This document shows, piece after piece, positions 34,611 through 42,968 of a DNA stretch of 64,000 nucleotides. The notes below the pieces were generated by a model. It had not been told where the DNA came from, made no database searches, and saw only the letters and a program-made list of their open reading frames with translations. The stretch spans positions 186,001 to 250,000 of the forward strand of contig NZ_BDBS01000010.1 of NCBI RefSeq assembly GCF_001613105.1, given 5' to 3'. This DNA comes from Nocardia pseudobrasiliensis NBRC 108224 (lineage in GTDB: Bacteria > Actinomycetota > Actinomycetes > Mycobacteriales > Mycobacteriaceae). The translations under genes and the position numbers were made by a program. Each line of letters starts with the position of its first letter. Position 1 is the first letter of the stretch.

Positions 34611-35840
34611 TCAGCCTACGGCCACGCCCACGCGCAGCGCGTGCGGTTCGACGGCCCCGCGCACCAGCGCCTGCGCGTCGACGGTCTCGGCACGGTAGGG
34701 CAGCAGCGCCAGCGTGTCGGTCATCTTCGCCACCGGATCGACGATCTCGGCCGGGGTGCCGAAGATGAACGTCCACTCGTGCTCGTCGCTGACGTAGGGC
34801 ACGACGGTGGCGAACATATTGTGGAACCGGCTCCACGAGCGCTTCAGGGTCTCGTTGCGCCACATGGTCTGACAGCCCGCCTGCGCCGCGAGCACGCCGC
34901 CCTCGGCGAGCAGCGCTTTACATCGCAGCAGGAACTCGTCCTCGTACAGACGGTTGTGCTGGGCGTCCTCGACCCGCTCGTCGGGCAGGTCGATGACCAC
35001 CATGTCGTAGCGCACGCCCGCGGCCTCGGCCTTGGCCAGGAAGTCCCAGCCATCGGCGTAGTGCATCTTGATCGGGCCCTCGTGGGCCACGGCGCGCGCC
35101 AGATCGGCCTCGGTATAGCCGTAGGGGAGATGCTTCGCGCACAGCTCCACCTCCAGCTGATCGATATCGACGTGGTCTACCAGCGACGCGCCCGCGGCCA
35201 CCGACATCTGCGAGGCGACGCCCTCGCCGGAACCGATGATCAGCACCTTGTCCAGCTTCGCGGCCAGCGCGTAGCCGGGCACCAGCATGGCCTCGTGATA
35301 GGTCAGCTGGGAGAACTCGGTGGACTGGCGATCCTCGTCGGAGAACAGCGACACGCCCTGGGCGGTGCGCGCGATCACCATGTGCTGGAACGGAGTTCGG
35401 GTGTCGACGATGACATCCTCGAGATCCCAGACGCGGGTCAGACCCTCGCCCACGGGCTCGTGGATCCGCCGGGCGCTGTGCCCACGCTGGATCACCTCCA
35501 TATGGACGCTGCCGGGCGACAGTTCCGCCTGCAGTAACTCGACCGCCTTCGTGGCGCCCGCGCCGATACTGCCGCAGGTGAACACGTCGACGAAGATGTC
35601 ACCCGATTCCGGATAGGTGTGGATCGAGGCATGCGACTCCGACAGCAGCGCCAGCACCGTGACACCCTGCGGCTCGAACTGCTTATGAGTCACATCGCAG
35701 ATGGTGACACCGGCTCCTAGCAACGATTTTCGAAGCGCTGTTTCGAGTCGCTCGAGGTCGTTGCACAGAGCTGCGTCGACACCACCGAACTCGGCCAGCA
35801 CGTGCCAGCCGGTGAATTCTGCCGTCATGGCTAAACTCAC
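34611..35840 (-). CDS. SpeD-SpeE fusion: AdoMet decarboxylase-like plus spermidine synthase
   Basis: A 409-aa fusion. Residues 1-120 are a class 1b AdoMet decarboxylase-like domain with the self-cleavage motif LSESHASIHTYPE, where the Ser before His would become the pyruvoyl cofactor. The rest is a spermidine-synthase-like aminopropyltransferase (VLIIGSGEGVASQ, VDHVDIDQLEVEL, VIDLPDERVEDAQ, LYEDEFLLRCKALLAEGGVLAAQAG). A GTG overlapping the upstream decarboxylase stop by four bases gives coupling; ATG 35828 is an alternative. Some bacterial SpeD-like domains decarboxylate ornithine or arginine instead of AdoMet, so the first step is not certain. Confidence 0.9.
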   Translation of the reverse strand: MSLAMTAEFTGWHVLAEFGGVDAALCNDLERLETALRKSLLGAGVTICDVTHKQFEPQGVTVLALLSESHASIHTYPESGDIFVDVFTCGSIGAGATKAVELLQAELSPGSVHMEVIQRGHSARRIHEPVGEGLTRVWDLEDVIVDTRTPFQHMVIARTAQGVSLFSDEDRQSTEFSQLTYHEAMLVPGYALAAKLDKVLIIGSGEGVASQMSVAAGASLVDHVDIDQLEVELCAKHLPYGYTEADLARAVAHEGPIKMHYADGWDFLAKAEAAGVRYDMVVIDLPDERVEDAQHNRLYEDEFLLRCKALLAEGGVLAAQAGCQTMWRNETLKRSWSRFHNMFATVVPYVSDEHEWTFIFGTPAEIVDPVAKMTDTLALLPYRAETVDAQALVRGAVEPHALRVGVAVG

Positions 35841-36952
35841 TCTCGCTCAGCGCCAATGACATTGACAGTCAGAGGCGGGAAACCATTGAAGGACACCGAC
35901 GAATAGCTCGCCGTATAAGCGCCGGTATCGAGGATCCGAACGGGATCACCGGCTCGCAGCGTGGTAGGGAGGAGGACACGCGTGCGTTGATAGAGTACAT
36001 CGTCGCCATCGCAGGTCGGACCGGCAATCACCGCCTCGTCCACGGGGTCACCGTCTCGTAAGGTTTCGATCCGGTAAGCGATGTACTCGTTCTCGGTTTC
36101 GGCCATTCCGTTGTAGCGGCCGATATCGAGGTATATCCAGCGCCGCCCGTCCGGCGCGATGCGCACGTTCACGACCTCGGCGTGGATCACGCCGGCGTTG
36201 CCCACCAGGGCACGGCCGGGTTCCACCACCAGATCGGTGTGCTCCGGGAGATGGCGCGACGCCGCCTCGGCGATCACCGCACCCAGTTCCGACAGCGAGG
36301 GCGCGGGATCGACATACGAAATCGGCAGTCCCCCACCGATGTTCACCGCGCTGACCGGAATGTCCTTGACCGCCAAGGCTTCCGAGATCGCTGCGGCCTG
36401 CTCGATGCCGATCCGCCACGCCGTCGGATCCAATTGCTGTGAGCCCACATGGAAATACGGTCCGACCACCCGCAGGCCCAGATCGCGCGCCCGCACCAGC
36501 AGCCGCACCGCCTCGCCGGGCGCGCAGCCGAATTTGGTGCCGAAGGGCGTCTGCGACTGCGGGGCCGAGGCCAGGAACCGGCATTCGACCTCCGCACCGG
36601 GCGCGTGCTCGGCGATGCGCTCGAGATCGTCTTCGGTGTCGAAGGCGTAGCGGCGCACGCCCGCGGCGTGGGCCGCGGCGATATGGCCGGCCTTCTTGAT
36701 GGGGTTGCCATAGCAGAGTGCGGCCGGGTCGACGCCCAGGCTCAGGCACTGCTCGATCTCACCGATACTGGCGACGTCGAATTCCGCGCCTTCGGTATGG
36801 AGCAGCCGGATGATCTCCGGCAGGGGAGAAGCCTTGACCGCGAACCGAATTCGCGCTGTGGGTAGCGCGGAGCGCAGTGCGCGGAAGTTGTCGCGCACCC
36901 GGGCGAGATCGATGACGAGACAGGGCGACTCGGGCGCGTTTGAGATCGACAA
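35837..36952 (-). CDS. PLP-dependent ornithine/lysine decarboxylase (fold III)
   Basis: A 371-aa alanine-racemase-fold decarboxylase with a TTG start. The PLP lysine is in RFAVKASPLPEI, the phosphate site in NIGGGLPISY and EPGRALVG, and the active-site Cys of ODC-type enzymes in GPTCDGDDVLY. Length fits bacterial ODC/LDC rather than diaminopimelate decarboxylase (about 420 aa). It would supply putrescine or cadaverine to the overlapping SpeD-SpeE fusion. The four-base overlap implies translational coupling. The weak TTG start and distant GAGAG suggest modest expression. Confidence 0.92.
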   Translation of the reverse strand: MSISNAPESPCLVIDLARVRDNFRALRSALPTARIRFAVKASPLPEIIRLLHTEGAEFDVASIGEIEQCLSLGVDPAALCYGNPIKKAGHIAAAHAAGVRRYAFDTEDDLERIAEHAPGAEVECRFLASAPQSQTPFGTKFGCAPGEAVRLLVRARDLGLRVVGPYFHVGSQQLDPTAWRIGIEQAAAISEALAVKDIPVSAVNIGGGLPISYVDPAPSLSELGAVIAEAASRHLPEHTDLVVEPGRALVGNAGVIHAEVVNVRIAPDGRRWIYLDIGRYNGMAETENEYIAYRIETLRDGDPVDEAVIAGPTCDGDDVLYQRTRVLLPTTLRAGDPVRILDTGAYTASYSSVSFNGFPPLTVNVIGAERE

Positions 36953-37098
36953 TCTAAGGGAACTCTCTTTCTTCTGGGCAGCAACTGGCTGCAGGCACGG
37001 AGCGGAACAGTATCAGCAGGGTGGCGCGGATTACGAACCGGATTGACGTCACCTTGATCACGCGCGGGCGGATCCATACGCCATGGCAATGCCACGTC

Positions 37099-37135
37099 AT
37101 GTCGCGGCGCGACATACCGCTCGGCTATCGAGCGG
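37099..37135. other. two small perfect hairpins between helicase and ODC genes
   Basis: ATGTCGC-GGC-GCGACAT (37099-37115) and CCGCTCG-GCTAT-CGAGCGG (37117-37135) lie back-to-back in the 267-bp interval between the DUF3516 helicase stop (37220) and the ODC start (36952). Both genes are on the minus strand, so this is downstream of the helicase and upstream of the polyamine operon. A tandem-hairpin terminator or leader structure is possible. Confidence 0.4.
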
Positions 37136-37219
37136 CGTTACCACCTGTGACCCCGGCGATCGCCGGAATCGGTTTTCGGCGCAGGATCAACGCGCTGACG
37201 GGTGCGCGGCGGGAAATAT

Positions 37220-39736
37220 TCATCCGGCCGTCACCGTCATCTCGTCGAACACCACCTCGCCGGCGGCATCGGATTCGGCGAGATCGACCACGGCGTCGAT
37301 GGACCAGCCGTGATCGCCCGCGGGGTCGTCGAGCACCTGGCGCACCCGCCAGAAGCCCGGCCGCTGTTCGATCTGGAAAAGCCGTGGGCCCCGGGCGTTC
37401 GGCCCGGTGCCGAGGGTCTCGTACTCGGCGAAGTAGGGTTCGAGCGCCGATTCCCAGTCCGGCCCGTCGTCCAGCTCGTCGAGCCGGTCCCAGCGGCCCA
37501 GCGCGGCCAGTTCCACGCGCCGGAACATCGCGTTGCGCACCATGACGCGGAAGGCGCGCTCATTGGCAGTGATCGGGCGCACCGTCTCCGCACCGAAGGC
37601 CAACTGCTCGTCGTCGTTCTCCGCGCCCGGATTGGTGAGCTGTTCCCACTCGTCGAGCAGGCTCGAATCCACTTGGCGCACAAGCTCGCCCAGCCATTCG
37701 GTGAGGTCCTCGAGCTCCTCGGTGCGCGCCGATTCCGGAACCGTGCGGCGCAGGGCGCGATAGGCGTCGGCGAGGTAGCGCAGCACCACACCCTCCGAGC
37801 GGGCCAGTTCGTATTCGCTGACCAGCTCGGCGAAAGTCAGTGAGCGCTCGATCATTTCGCGCACGACGGATTTGGGTGCGGGACTGAACTCCGACACCCA
37901 GGGATGACCGGCGCGATAGGTCTCGAACGCGGGCTCGATGAGTTCGACCAGCGGTTTGGGCCAGGTGATGTCCTCGAGCAATTCCATACGCTCGTCGTAC
38001 TCGATGCCGTCGGCCTTCATCTCACCGATGGCGGTGCCGCGCGCCTTGTGCTGCTGGGCCAGCAGCAGCTGGCGTGGATCCTCCAGCGTGGATTCGATGA
38101 TGGACACCACATCCAGTGTGTAGGTCGGGGCGTCGCTGTCAAGTAGCTCGAAGGCTGCCAGGGCGAACGGCGACAGCGGCTGGTCGAGCGCGAAGTCGCG
38201 CTGCAGGTCGACCGTGAGCCGCGCGCGACGGCCGTATTCGTCCGGTTCGTCCAGCTGCTGCACCACGCCCGCATCGCGCAGCGCCCGGTACAAGCGGATC
38301 GCCTTGAGGATGTGTTTGCGCTGGGCCGGGCGCGGTTCGTGATTGTCCTCGAGCAGATGGCGCATGGCGTCGAAGCAGTTGCCGCGCCGCGCGATCACAT
38401 TGAGCAGCAGCGAGTTGGTCACCCGGAAACGCGAGACCATCGCCTCGGGTTCGGCGGCGACCAAGCGGTTGAAGGTGTCCTCGGACCAGGACACGAAGCC
38501 CTCCGGCGGTTTGCGCCGCTGCACCTTGCGCTGTTTCTTCGGATCGTCACCGGCCTTGGCCAGCAGCCGGACGTTCTCGATCTCGTGTTCGGGGGCCTGC
38601 ACCACGACCGTGCCGATGGTGTCGTAGCCCGCGCGTCCGGCCCGCCCGGCGATCTGATGGAATTCGCGGGCCTTGAGGCGACGGGTGCGCACACCGTCGA
38701 ATTTGGTGAGTCCGGTGAGCAATACGGTGCGGATCGGCACATTGATACCGACGCCGAGGGTGTCGGTGCCGCACACCACCTTCAGCAGGCCCTCCTGGGC
38801 GAGCCGTTCCACCAGCCGCCGATATTTGGGCAGCATGCCCGCGTGGTGCACGCCGATGCCGTGGCGGATCAGCCGCGACAGCGTCTTGCCGAATCCGCTG
38901 GAGAACCGGAAGCTGCCGATCGCCTCGGCGATGGCGTCCTTCTCGGCCTTGGACGCGAAGTTGACGCTGGTCAGCGCCTGGGCGCGCTCGAGGGCGGCGG
39001 CCTGGGTGAAATGCACTACGTAGACCGGGGATTGGTGGGTGGAGACCAATTCCTCGAGGGTTTCGGTGATCGGCGTGCGGACGTAGGAGAACATCAGCGG
39101 CACCGGACGTTCCGAGCCGCTGACGATCGCGGTGCTTCGGCCGGTGCGCCGCTCGAGATCCTTCGCGAAGAAGTCGACCTCGCCGAGAGTGGCCGACATG
39201 AGCAGGAATTGGACCTTCGGCAGTTCCAGCAGCGGCACCTGCCAGGCCCAGCCGCGATCGGGATCGGCGTAGAAATGGAATTCGTCCATCACGACCTGAC
39301 CCACATTCGCGGCCGCGCCCTCGCGCAGCGCCAGATTGGCCAGGATCTCCGCGGTCGCGCAGATGATCGGCGCGGTCGGATTCACCGCGGCGTCGCCGGT
39401 GACCATGCCGACCTTGTCCGCGCCGAACACCTCGCACAGCGCGAAGAACTTCTCGCTGACCAGCGCCTTGATCGGGGCGGTGTAGTAGCTGCGCTCGCCG
39501 CGGTTGAGCGCGGCGAAATGCGCGCCCACCGCGACCATCGACTTACCGGATCCGGTCGGCGTGGCCAGGATGACGTTCGCCCCGGTCATCAACTCGAGTA
39601 GGGCCTCTTCCTGCGCCGGATACAGCGTCAGGCCCTGTTCGAGGGTCCAGTCGGCGAAACTCTCGTACAGCCACTCGGGATCCACGTCGGGCACGGCGCG
39701 ATCGGGGATCAGTTCGGACAGCTGCACGTATTTCAA
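37220..39736 (-). CDS. Ski2-like DEAD/DEAH-box helicase with DUF3516
   Basis: An 838-aa superfamily 2 helicase. Walker A is ATPTGSGKS, motif II DEFHFY, motif III SATLGEVDF, motif VI QIAGRAGRAG; the C-terminal 300 residues form the DUF3516 region found only in Actinobacteria (from about YRALRDAGVVQQLDEPDEYGRR to the end). It resembles the RNA-exosome-associated Ski2/Mtr4 group, so RNA unwinding is likely. It starts at ATG 39736 (MKYVQLSELIPDRAVPDVDPEWLYE) and lies 40 bp after the PAC2 stop, same strand. Confidence 0.93.
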   Translation of the reverse strand: MKYVQLSELIPDRAVPDVDPEWLYESFADWTLEQGLTLYPAQEEALLELMTGANVILATPTGSGKSMVAVGAHFAALNRGERSYYTAPIKALVSEKFFALCEVFGADKVGMVTGDAAVNPTAPIICATAEILANLALREGAAANVGQVVMDEFHFYADPDRGWAWQVPLLELPKVQFLLMSATLGEVDFFAKDLERRTGRSTAIVSGSERPVPLMFSYVRTPITETLEELVSTHQSPVYVVHFTQAAALERAQALTSVNFASKAEKDAIAEAIGSFRFSSGFGKTLSRLIRHGIGVHHAGMLPKYRRLVERLAQEGLLKVVCGTDTLGVGINVPIRTVLLTGLTKFDGVRTRRLKAREFHQIAGRAGRAGYDTIGTVVVQAPEHEIENVRLLAKAGDDPKKQRKVQRRKPPEGFVSWSEDTFNRLVAAEPEAMVSRFRVTNSLLLNVIARRGNCFDAMRHLLEDNHEPRPAQRKHILKAIRLYRALRDAGVVQQLDEPDEYGRRARLTVDLQRDFALDQPLSPFALAAFELLDSDAPTYTLDVVSIIESTLEDPRQLLLAQQHKARGTAIGEMKADGIEYDERMELLEDITWPKPLVELIEPAFETYRAGHPWVSEFSPAPKSVVREMIERSLTFAELVSEYELARSEGVVLRYLADAYRALRRTVPESARTEELEDLTEWLGELVRQVDSSLLDEWEQLTNPGAENDDEQLAFGAETVRPITANERAFRVMVRNAMFRRVELAALGRWDRLDELDDGPDWESALEPYFAEYETLGTGPNARGPRLFQIEQRPGFWRVRQVLDDPAGDHGWSIDAVVDLAESDAAGEVVFDEMTVTAG

Positions 39737-39776
39737 CGTTACCGGTAGGTGTCACGCGGTTTTTCGCGCCCCGGCA

Positions 39777-40721
39777 TTACCTGTCGCGGTTGTCCTCGTC
39801 GTCGCCGAGGCCGGACTGCTCGGCCAGGAAGCGTTCGAATTCCGCGCCGAGCTCGTCGCCGGTGGGCAGGTCGGCGTCGCCGGCGAGCAGACTGGACTGA
39901 CGCTCCTGGGCGGTGACGAAGCTGTCGTACTGGCGTTCCAGCGCGTGCACGACCGTCTCCACCTCGGCATTGCCCGCGATGTGCTCGTTGACCTGTTCGC
40001 GAACCCGGGCCGCGGCCTCACCGAGCGCCGCCAGCGGCAGTTTGAGTCCGACGTTGTCGGAGACGCTTTCCAGCAGGGTCTGGGCCGCCTCGGGATAGGC
40101 GGTCTGGGCCAGATAGTGCGGCACGTGCACCGAGAAGCCGATCGACTCGTGTCCGTGCTGGGCCATCCGGTATTCCAGCAGCGAGGAGGCGCTGCCGGGC
40201 ACCTGCAGCTCACCGGGCCAGCGCTGATGTTCGCCGATCAGATCGCGATCGCTGGCGTGCGCGGTCACGCCCAGCGGACGGGTGTGCGGAATCGCCATCG
40301 GGATCGCGCTCAGGCCGATGGTCCGGCGCACGCCGAGCTGTTCGGCGAGCAACCGCATCGCGGTCACGAACTTCTCCCAGCGCAGATCCGGTTCCAGACC
40401 GGCCAGCAGCAGGAACGGGGTGCCCTCGGTGTCCTTGAGGGCCCACAGGTTCAGTTCGGGATCGGCGTAGTCGGTGAAGTGATCGGTCTTGAACGTCATC
40501 AGCGGGCGGCGCGAGCGGTAGTCGAGCAGCTCGTCCACATCGAACGAGGCGACCAGTTCCGACTCGAGGCTCTCGCGCAGGTGCGTCGTAGCCAGGCGGA
40601 CCGCATGGCCGGCGTCGGTGAAGCCCTCCAGGCCGTGCACCAGCACCGGACCCGCGCCGTCGGCGGACGACAGCTGCGGAGCGGGGAACTCCAGCTCGTA
40701 CATTCGCGACTCGTAGTCCAT
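39777..40721 (-). CDS. PAC2-family (proteasome assembly chaperone-like) protein
   Basis: A 314-aa protein from ATG 40721, with AGGAAGGAG seven bases upstream. The PAC2 fold is shown by PVLVHGLEGFTDAGHAVRLA, FDVDELLDYRSRRPLM, LLLAGLEPDLRWEKFV and SIGFSVHVPHYLAQTAYPEAA. The orthologue in M. tuberculosis is Rv2714, encoded beside sthA, ideR and lexA as here. Function unknown; the C-terminal 50 residues are acidic and coiled. Confidence 0.93.
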   Translation of the reverse strand: MDYESRMYELEFPAPQLSSADGAGPVLVHGLEGFTDAGHAVRLATTHLRESLESELVASFDVDELLDYRSRRPLMTFKTDHFTDYADPELNLWALKDTEGTPFLLLAGLEPDLRWEKFVTAMRLLAEQLGVRRTIGLSAIPMAIPHTRPLGVTAHASDRDLIGEHQRWPGELQVPGSASSLLEYRMAQHGHESIGFSVHVPHYLAQTAYPEAAQTLLESVSDNVGLKLPLAALGEAAARVREQVNEHIAGNAEVETVVHALERQYDSFVTAQERQSSLLAGDADLPTGDELGAEFERFLAEQSGLGDDEDNRDR

Positions 40722-40916
40722 CGCGTACTCCTTCCTGCGGTGGCCCACCTCGACGCGGGATCGCCGACCACCTTCCATTGTCTCTCATCTTGTTCGGAGA
40801 CCGCGCAGGGTGGGGTGGACCGCACCCGCACAACAACGGGTACCCGATCGTCATTCCCGCACGCCATCACCGGCGTGGCAGCGAGGCGTTCGCGCGGTTT
40901 CGTCCATAGTGAACAT

Positions 40917-41627
40917 GTGATCGTGCCGGATTCATCGGGCTCGCGGTATGGCCGTGCGATCGGTCGTGCCCTCGGATGCGCGGCGCTGAGCTGGTCGCTC
41001 GCGGCGTGCGGCGCGGCCGTGTCCGGCCATCCGATACCCGCGCGCGACGCCGCACACACCCCGGGTGCGCTGAACCGGCTGCTGCCCGGTCAGGACGAGT
41101 TCCCGGCGCGTTATTCGACTGTCGTGCTCTCGCCCGATCGGGCGCGCCGGGCCGCCGGGGATGTGCGCGCGATGCCCGAGGGCGCACAGGTCGATCCGGC
41201 CGACTGTGGCGAGGCGACCCCATCGTTCGAGCCGGATCGGGGCGCGATCGCGGTGGGGACCGACAACCAGTCTCGCGCCACGCTCACCGTCGAGTTGACC
41301 AGGACCGATACGCCGCTGACCCGATTGCGCGAGCGACTGCAGCGATGCGCCACGGTGCGGGTCACTCGCGGTCCGATCACCAATACCGTTGTGACCCAGC
41401 TGGATCCGCCGCCGCCCGGACATGTCGACGAGGCGCTGGCGCTGCGGCGCACGGTGACCGGGCAGACCAGCGGTCCCGGACTCACCCGCACACTGCAGAC
41501 CCTGATCGGGCAGATCGGCGATGTGCGCGTCGCGGTCACCTATATGAGCTACTCGGACGCGCGCGCCGATACCGAGGGCCTGGACCAGGTGTTCACCGCC
41601 GCGGTCGCCGACGTGCGCCGCGGCTGA
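40917..41627 (+). CDS. DUF5642 lipoprotein
   Basis: A 236-aa exported lipoprotein from GTG 40917. The lipobox is SLAAC at Cys31 after an Ala/Gly-rich hydrophobic stretch. The mature protein has the DUF5642 layout of Mycobacteriales, rich in Thr/Asp/Arg (RATLTVELTRTDTPLTRLRERLQRC ... QTLIGQIGDVRVAVTYMSYSD). It is probably cell-envelope anchored. It is divergent from the PAC2 gene and 21 bp before the aldo/keto reductase on the same strand. Confidence 0.8.
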   Translation: MIVPDSSGSRYGRAIGRALGCAALSWSLAACGAAVSGHPIPARDAAHTPGALNRLLPGQDEFPARYSTVVLSPDRARRAAGDVRAMPEGAQVDPADCGEATPSFEPDRGAIAVGTDNQSRATLTVELTRTDTPLTRLRERLQRCATVRVTRGPITNTVVTQLDPPPPGHVDEALALRRTVTGQTSGPGLTRTLQTLIGQIGDVRVAVTYMSYSDARADTEGLDQVFTAAVADVRRG

Positions 41628-41647
41628 ATCCGAGTACGTTCGAGATC

Positions 41648-42580
41648 ATGGCGAAAATCGGTATCACGGATCTCGACGTCTTTCCCCTGTGCCTGGGTGG
41701 CAACGTCTTCGGCTGGACCGCGGACCGGGCGGAGTCGTTCGATGTGCTGGACGCCTTCGTCGCCGGGGGTGGCAACTTCATCGACACCGCGGATGTCTAC
41801 TCCGCCTGGGTGCCCGGCAACAGCGGCGGTGAGTCCGAGACCATTCTCGGGGAGTGGATCCAGGCTCGCGACAATCGCGACCGGCTGGTGCTCGCCACCA
41901 AGGGCAGCCGCCTGGCCCCCTTCGAGGGTTTGTCCGCCAAGGCGATTCGCGGCGCGGTCGAGGCGTCGCTGCGTCGCCTGCGCACCGACCACATCGACCT
42001 CTACTACGCCCACTACGACGACCCGGCCACTCCGCTCGAGGAGACCGTCGCGGCCTACGACGAACTGATCCGCGCGGGCAAACTCCGCTATGTCGCCGCC
42101 TCCAACGTCTCGCCCGACCGCATCCGCGCCTCCCTCGCCTTCGCCGACCGCGAGGGCCTGGCCCGCTACGTCGCCATCCAGCCGCAGTACAACCTGGTCG
42201 AACGCACCGACTTCGAGCGCGACCTGCTCCCGCTGGCCCAATCGGAGAACCTGGCGACGATTCCGTACTACGCCCTGGCCAAGGGTTTTCTCACCGGCAA
42301 GTACCGTCCCGGCAAGGAGGTCGACAGCCCCCGCGCCGAGGGCGCGGCCACCCACCTGAACGCCCGCGGCCTGCGCGTCCTCGAGGTCCTCGACGCCGTC
42401 GCCGCAACCCACGACGTCCCGGTAGCCGCGATCTCCCTGGCCTGGCTCGCCGCCCAGCCGACCATCGCCGCCCCCATCGCCAGCGCCCGCAACACCACCC
42501 AACTGGCCGGACTGCTGCCGGTGGGCGAGTTGCGCCTGAGCGATGACGAACTGAATCGATTGACGGCAGCGTCGGAGTAG
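41648..42580 (+). CDS. aldo/keto reductase
   Basis: A 310-aa TIM-barrel NADPH-dependent oxidoreductase. The catalytic Asp and Tyr are in FIDTADVYSAW, the Lys in LATKGSR and the His in LYYAHYDDP. NADPH-binding segments are YYALAKGFLTGKYRPG and IAAPIASARNTTQ. It matches the YajO/IolS-like AKR group (no defined substrate). The last codons (LNRLTAASE) are the first unit of a downstream tandem repeat. Confidence 0.93.
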   Translation: MAKIGITDLDVFPLCLGGNVFGWTADRAESFDVLDAFVAGGGNFIDTADVYSAWVPGNSGGESETILGEWIQARDNRDRLVLATKGSRLAPFEGLSAKAIRGAVEASLRRLRTDHIDLYYAHYDDPATPLEETVAAYDELIRAGKLRYVAASNVSPDRIRASLAFADREGLARYVAIQPQYNLVERTDFERDLLPLAQSENLATIPYYALAKGFLTGKYRPGKEVDSPRAEGAATHLNARGLRVLEVLDAVAATHDVPVAAISLAWLAAQPTIAAPIASARNTTQLAGLLPVGELRLSDDELNRLTAASE

Positions 42581-42765
42581 TTTCGGCGACTTCGGGTGGC
42601 GACGCGTTGAATCGGCTGAGGGCCGCGTCGGAGTAGTTTCGGCGATTCCGGCTGGGCGACGGGTTGAATCGGCTGAGGGTCGCGTCGGGGAAGCTTCGGC
42701 GATTTCGGGTGGCGACGGGTTGAATCGGCTGAGGGCCGCGTCGGGGGAGCTGCGGCGATTTCCGG
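42553..42765. repeat. 56-57-bp tandem repeat grown from the 3' end of the aldo/keto reductase gene
   Basis: Four copies: 42553-42608, 42609-42665, 42666-42721 and a partial 42722-42765. Each begins GAATCG and continues with forms of GGCTGAGGGCCGCGTCGG and TTCGGCGATTC. The first copy contains the last nine codons and stop of the reductase; the others are non-coding. Copies 2 to 4 are more like each other than like copy 1. Confidence 0.85.
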
Positions 42766-42968
42766 TGTACGCGGTGAGTCTCGTTTGCTGCGCGGTGGTC
42801 GGCGTCGCGCGCGTAGGTGGATCGAAGGTAGCAGGTGGCGGTGGGTTCCTCGGTGCGCTCAACCCTGGCGGAGCGGATTCATCCACAGCCGAATCGCTAT
42901 CCACAGGGCGGATGAAACCCCAGGTCGCGGAGGATCGGTGAGTCCGGCTGTGGCGCAAGCTGTTCGGC
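42766..42968. other. non-coding stretch before the DUF4192 gene, with two DnaA-box-like 9-mers
   Basis: No gene is convincing here. It contains TCATCCACA (42879-42887) and CTATCCACA (42897-42905), both one or two mismatches from the DnaA box TTATCCACA, in the same orientation and 18 bp apart. Their function is unproven. The stretch also includes a likely promoter for the DUF4192 gene, but no clear hexamers were seen. Confidence 0.35.

Noticed and set aside
42553..42765. Possible CRISPR array
   Set aside because: Contiguous 56-57-bp units without unique spacers, no cas genes; a tandem duplication.
42879..42905. Replication origin suggested by DnaA-like boxes
   Set aside because: Only two imperfect boxes, no AT-rich unwinding region, no dnaA, dnaN or parAB nearby.
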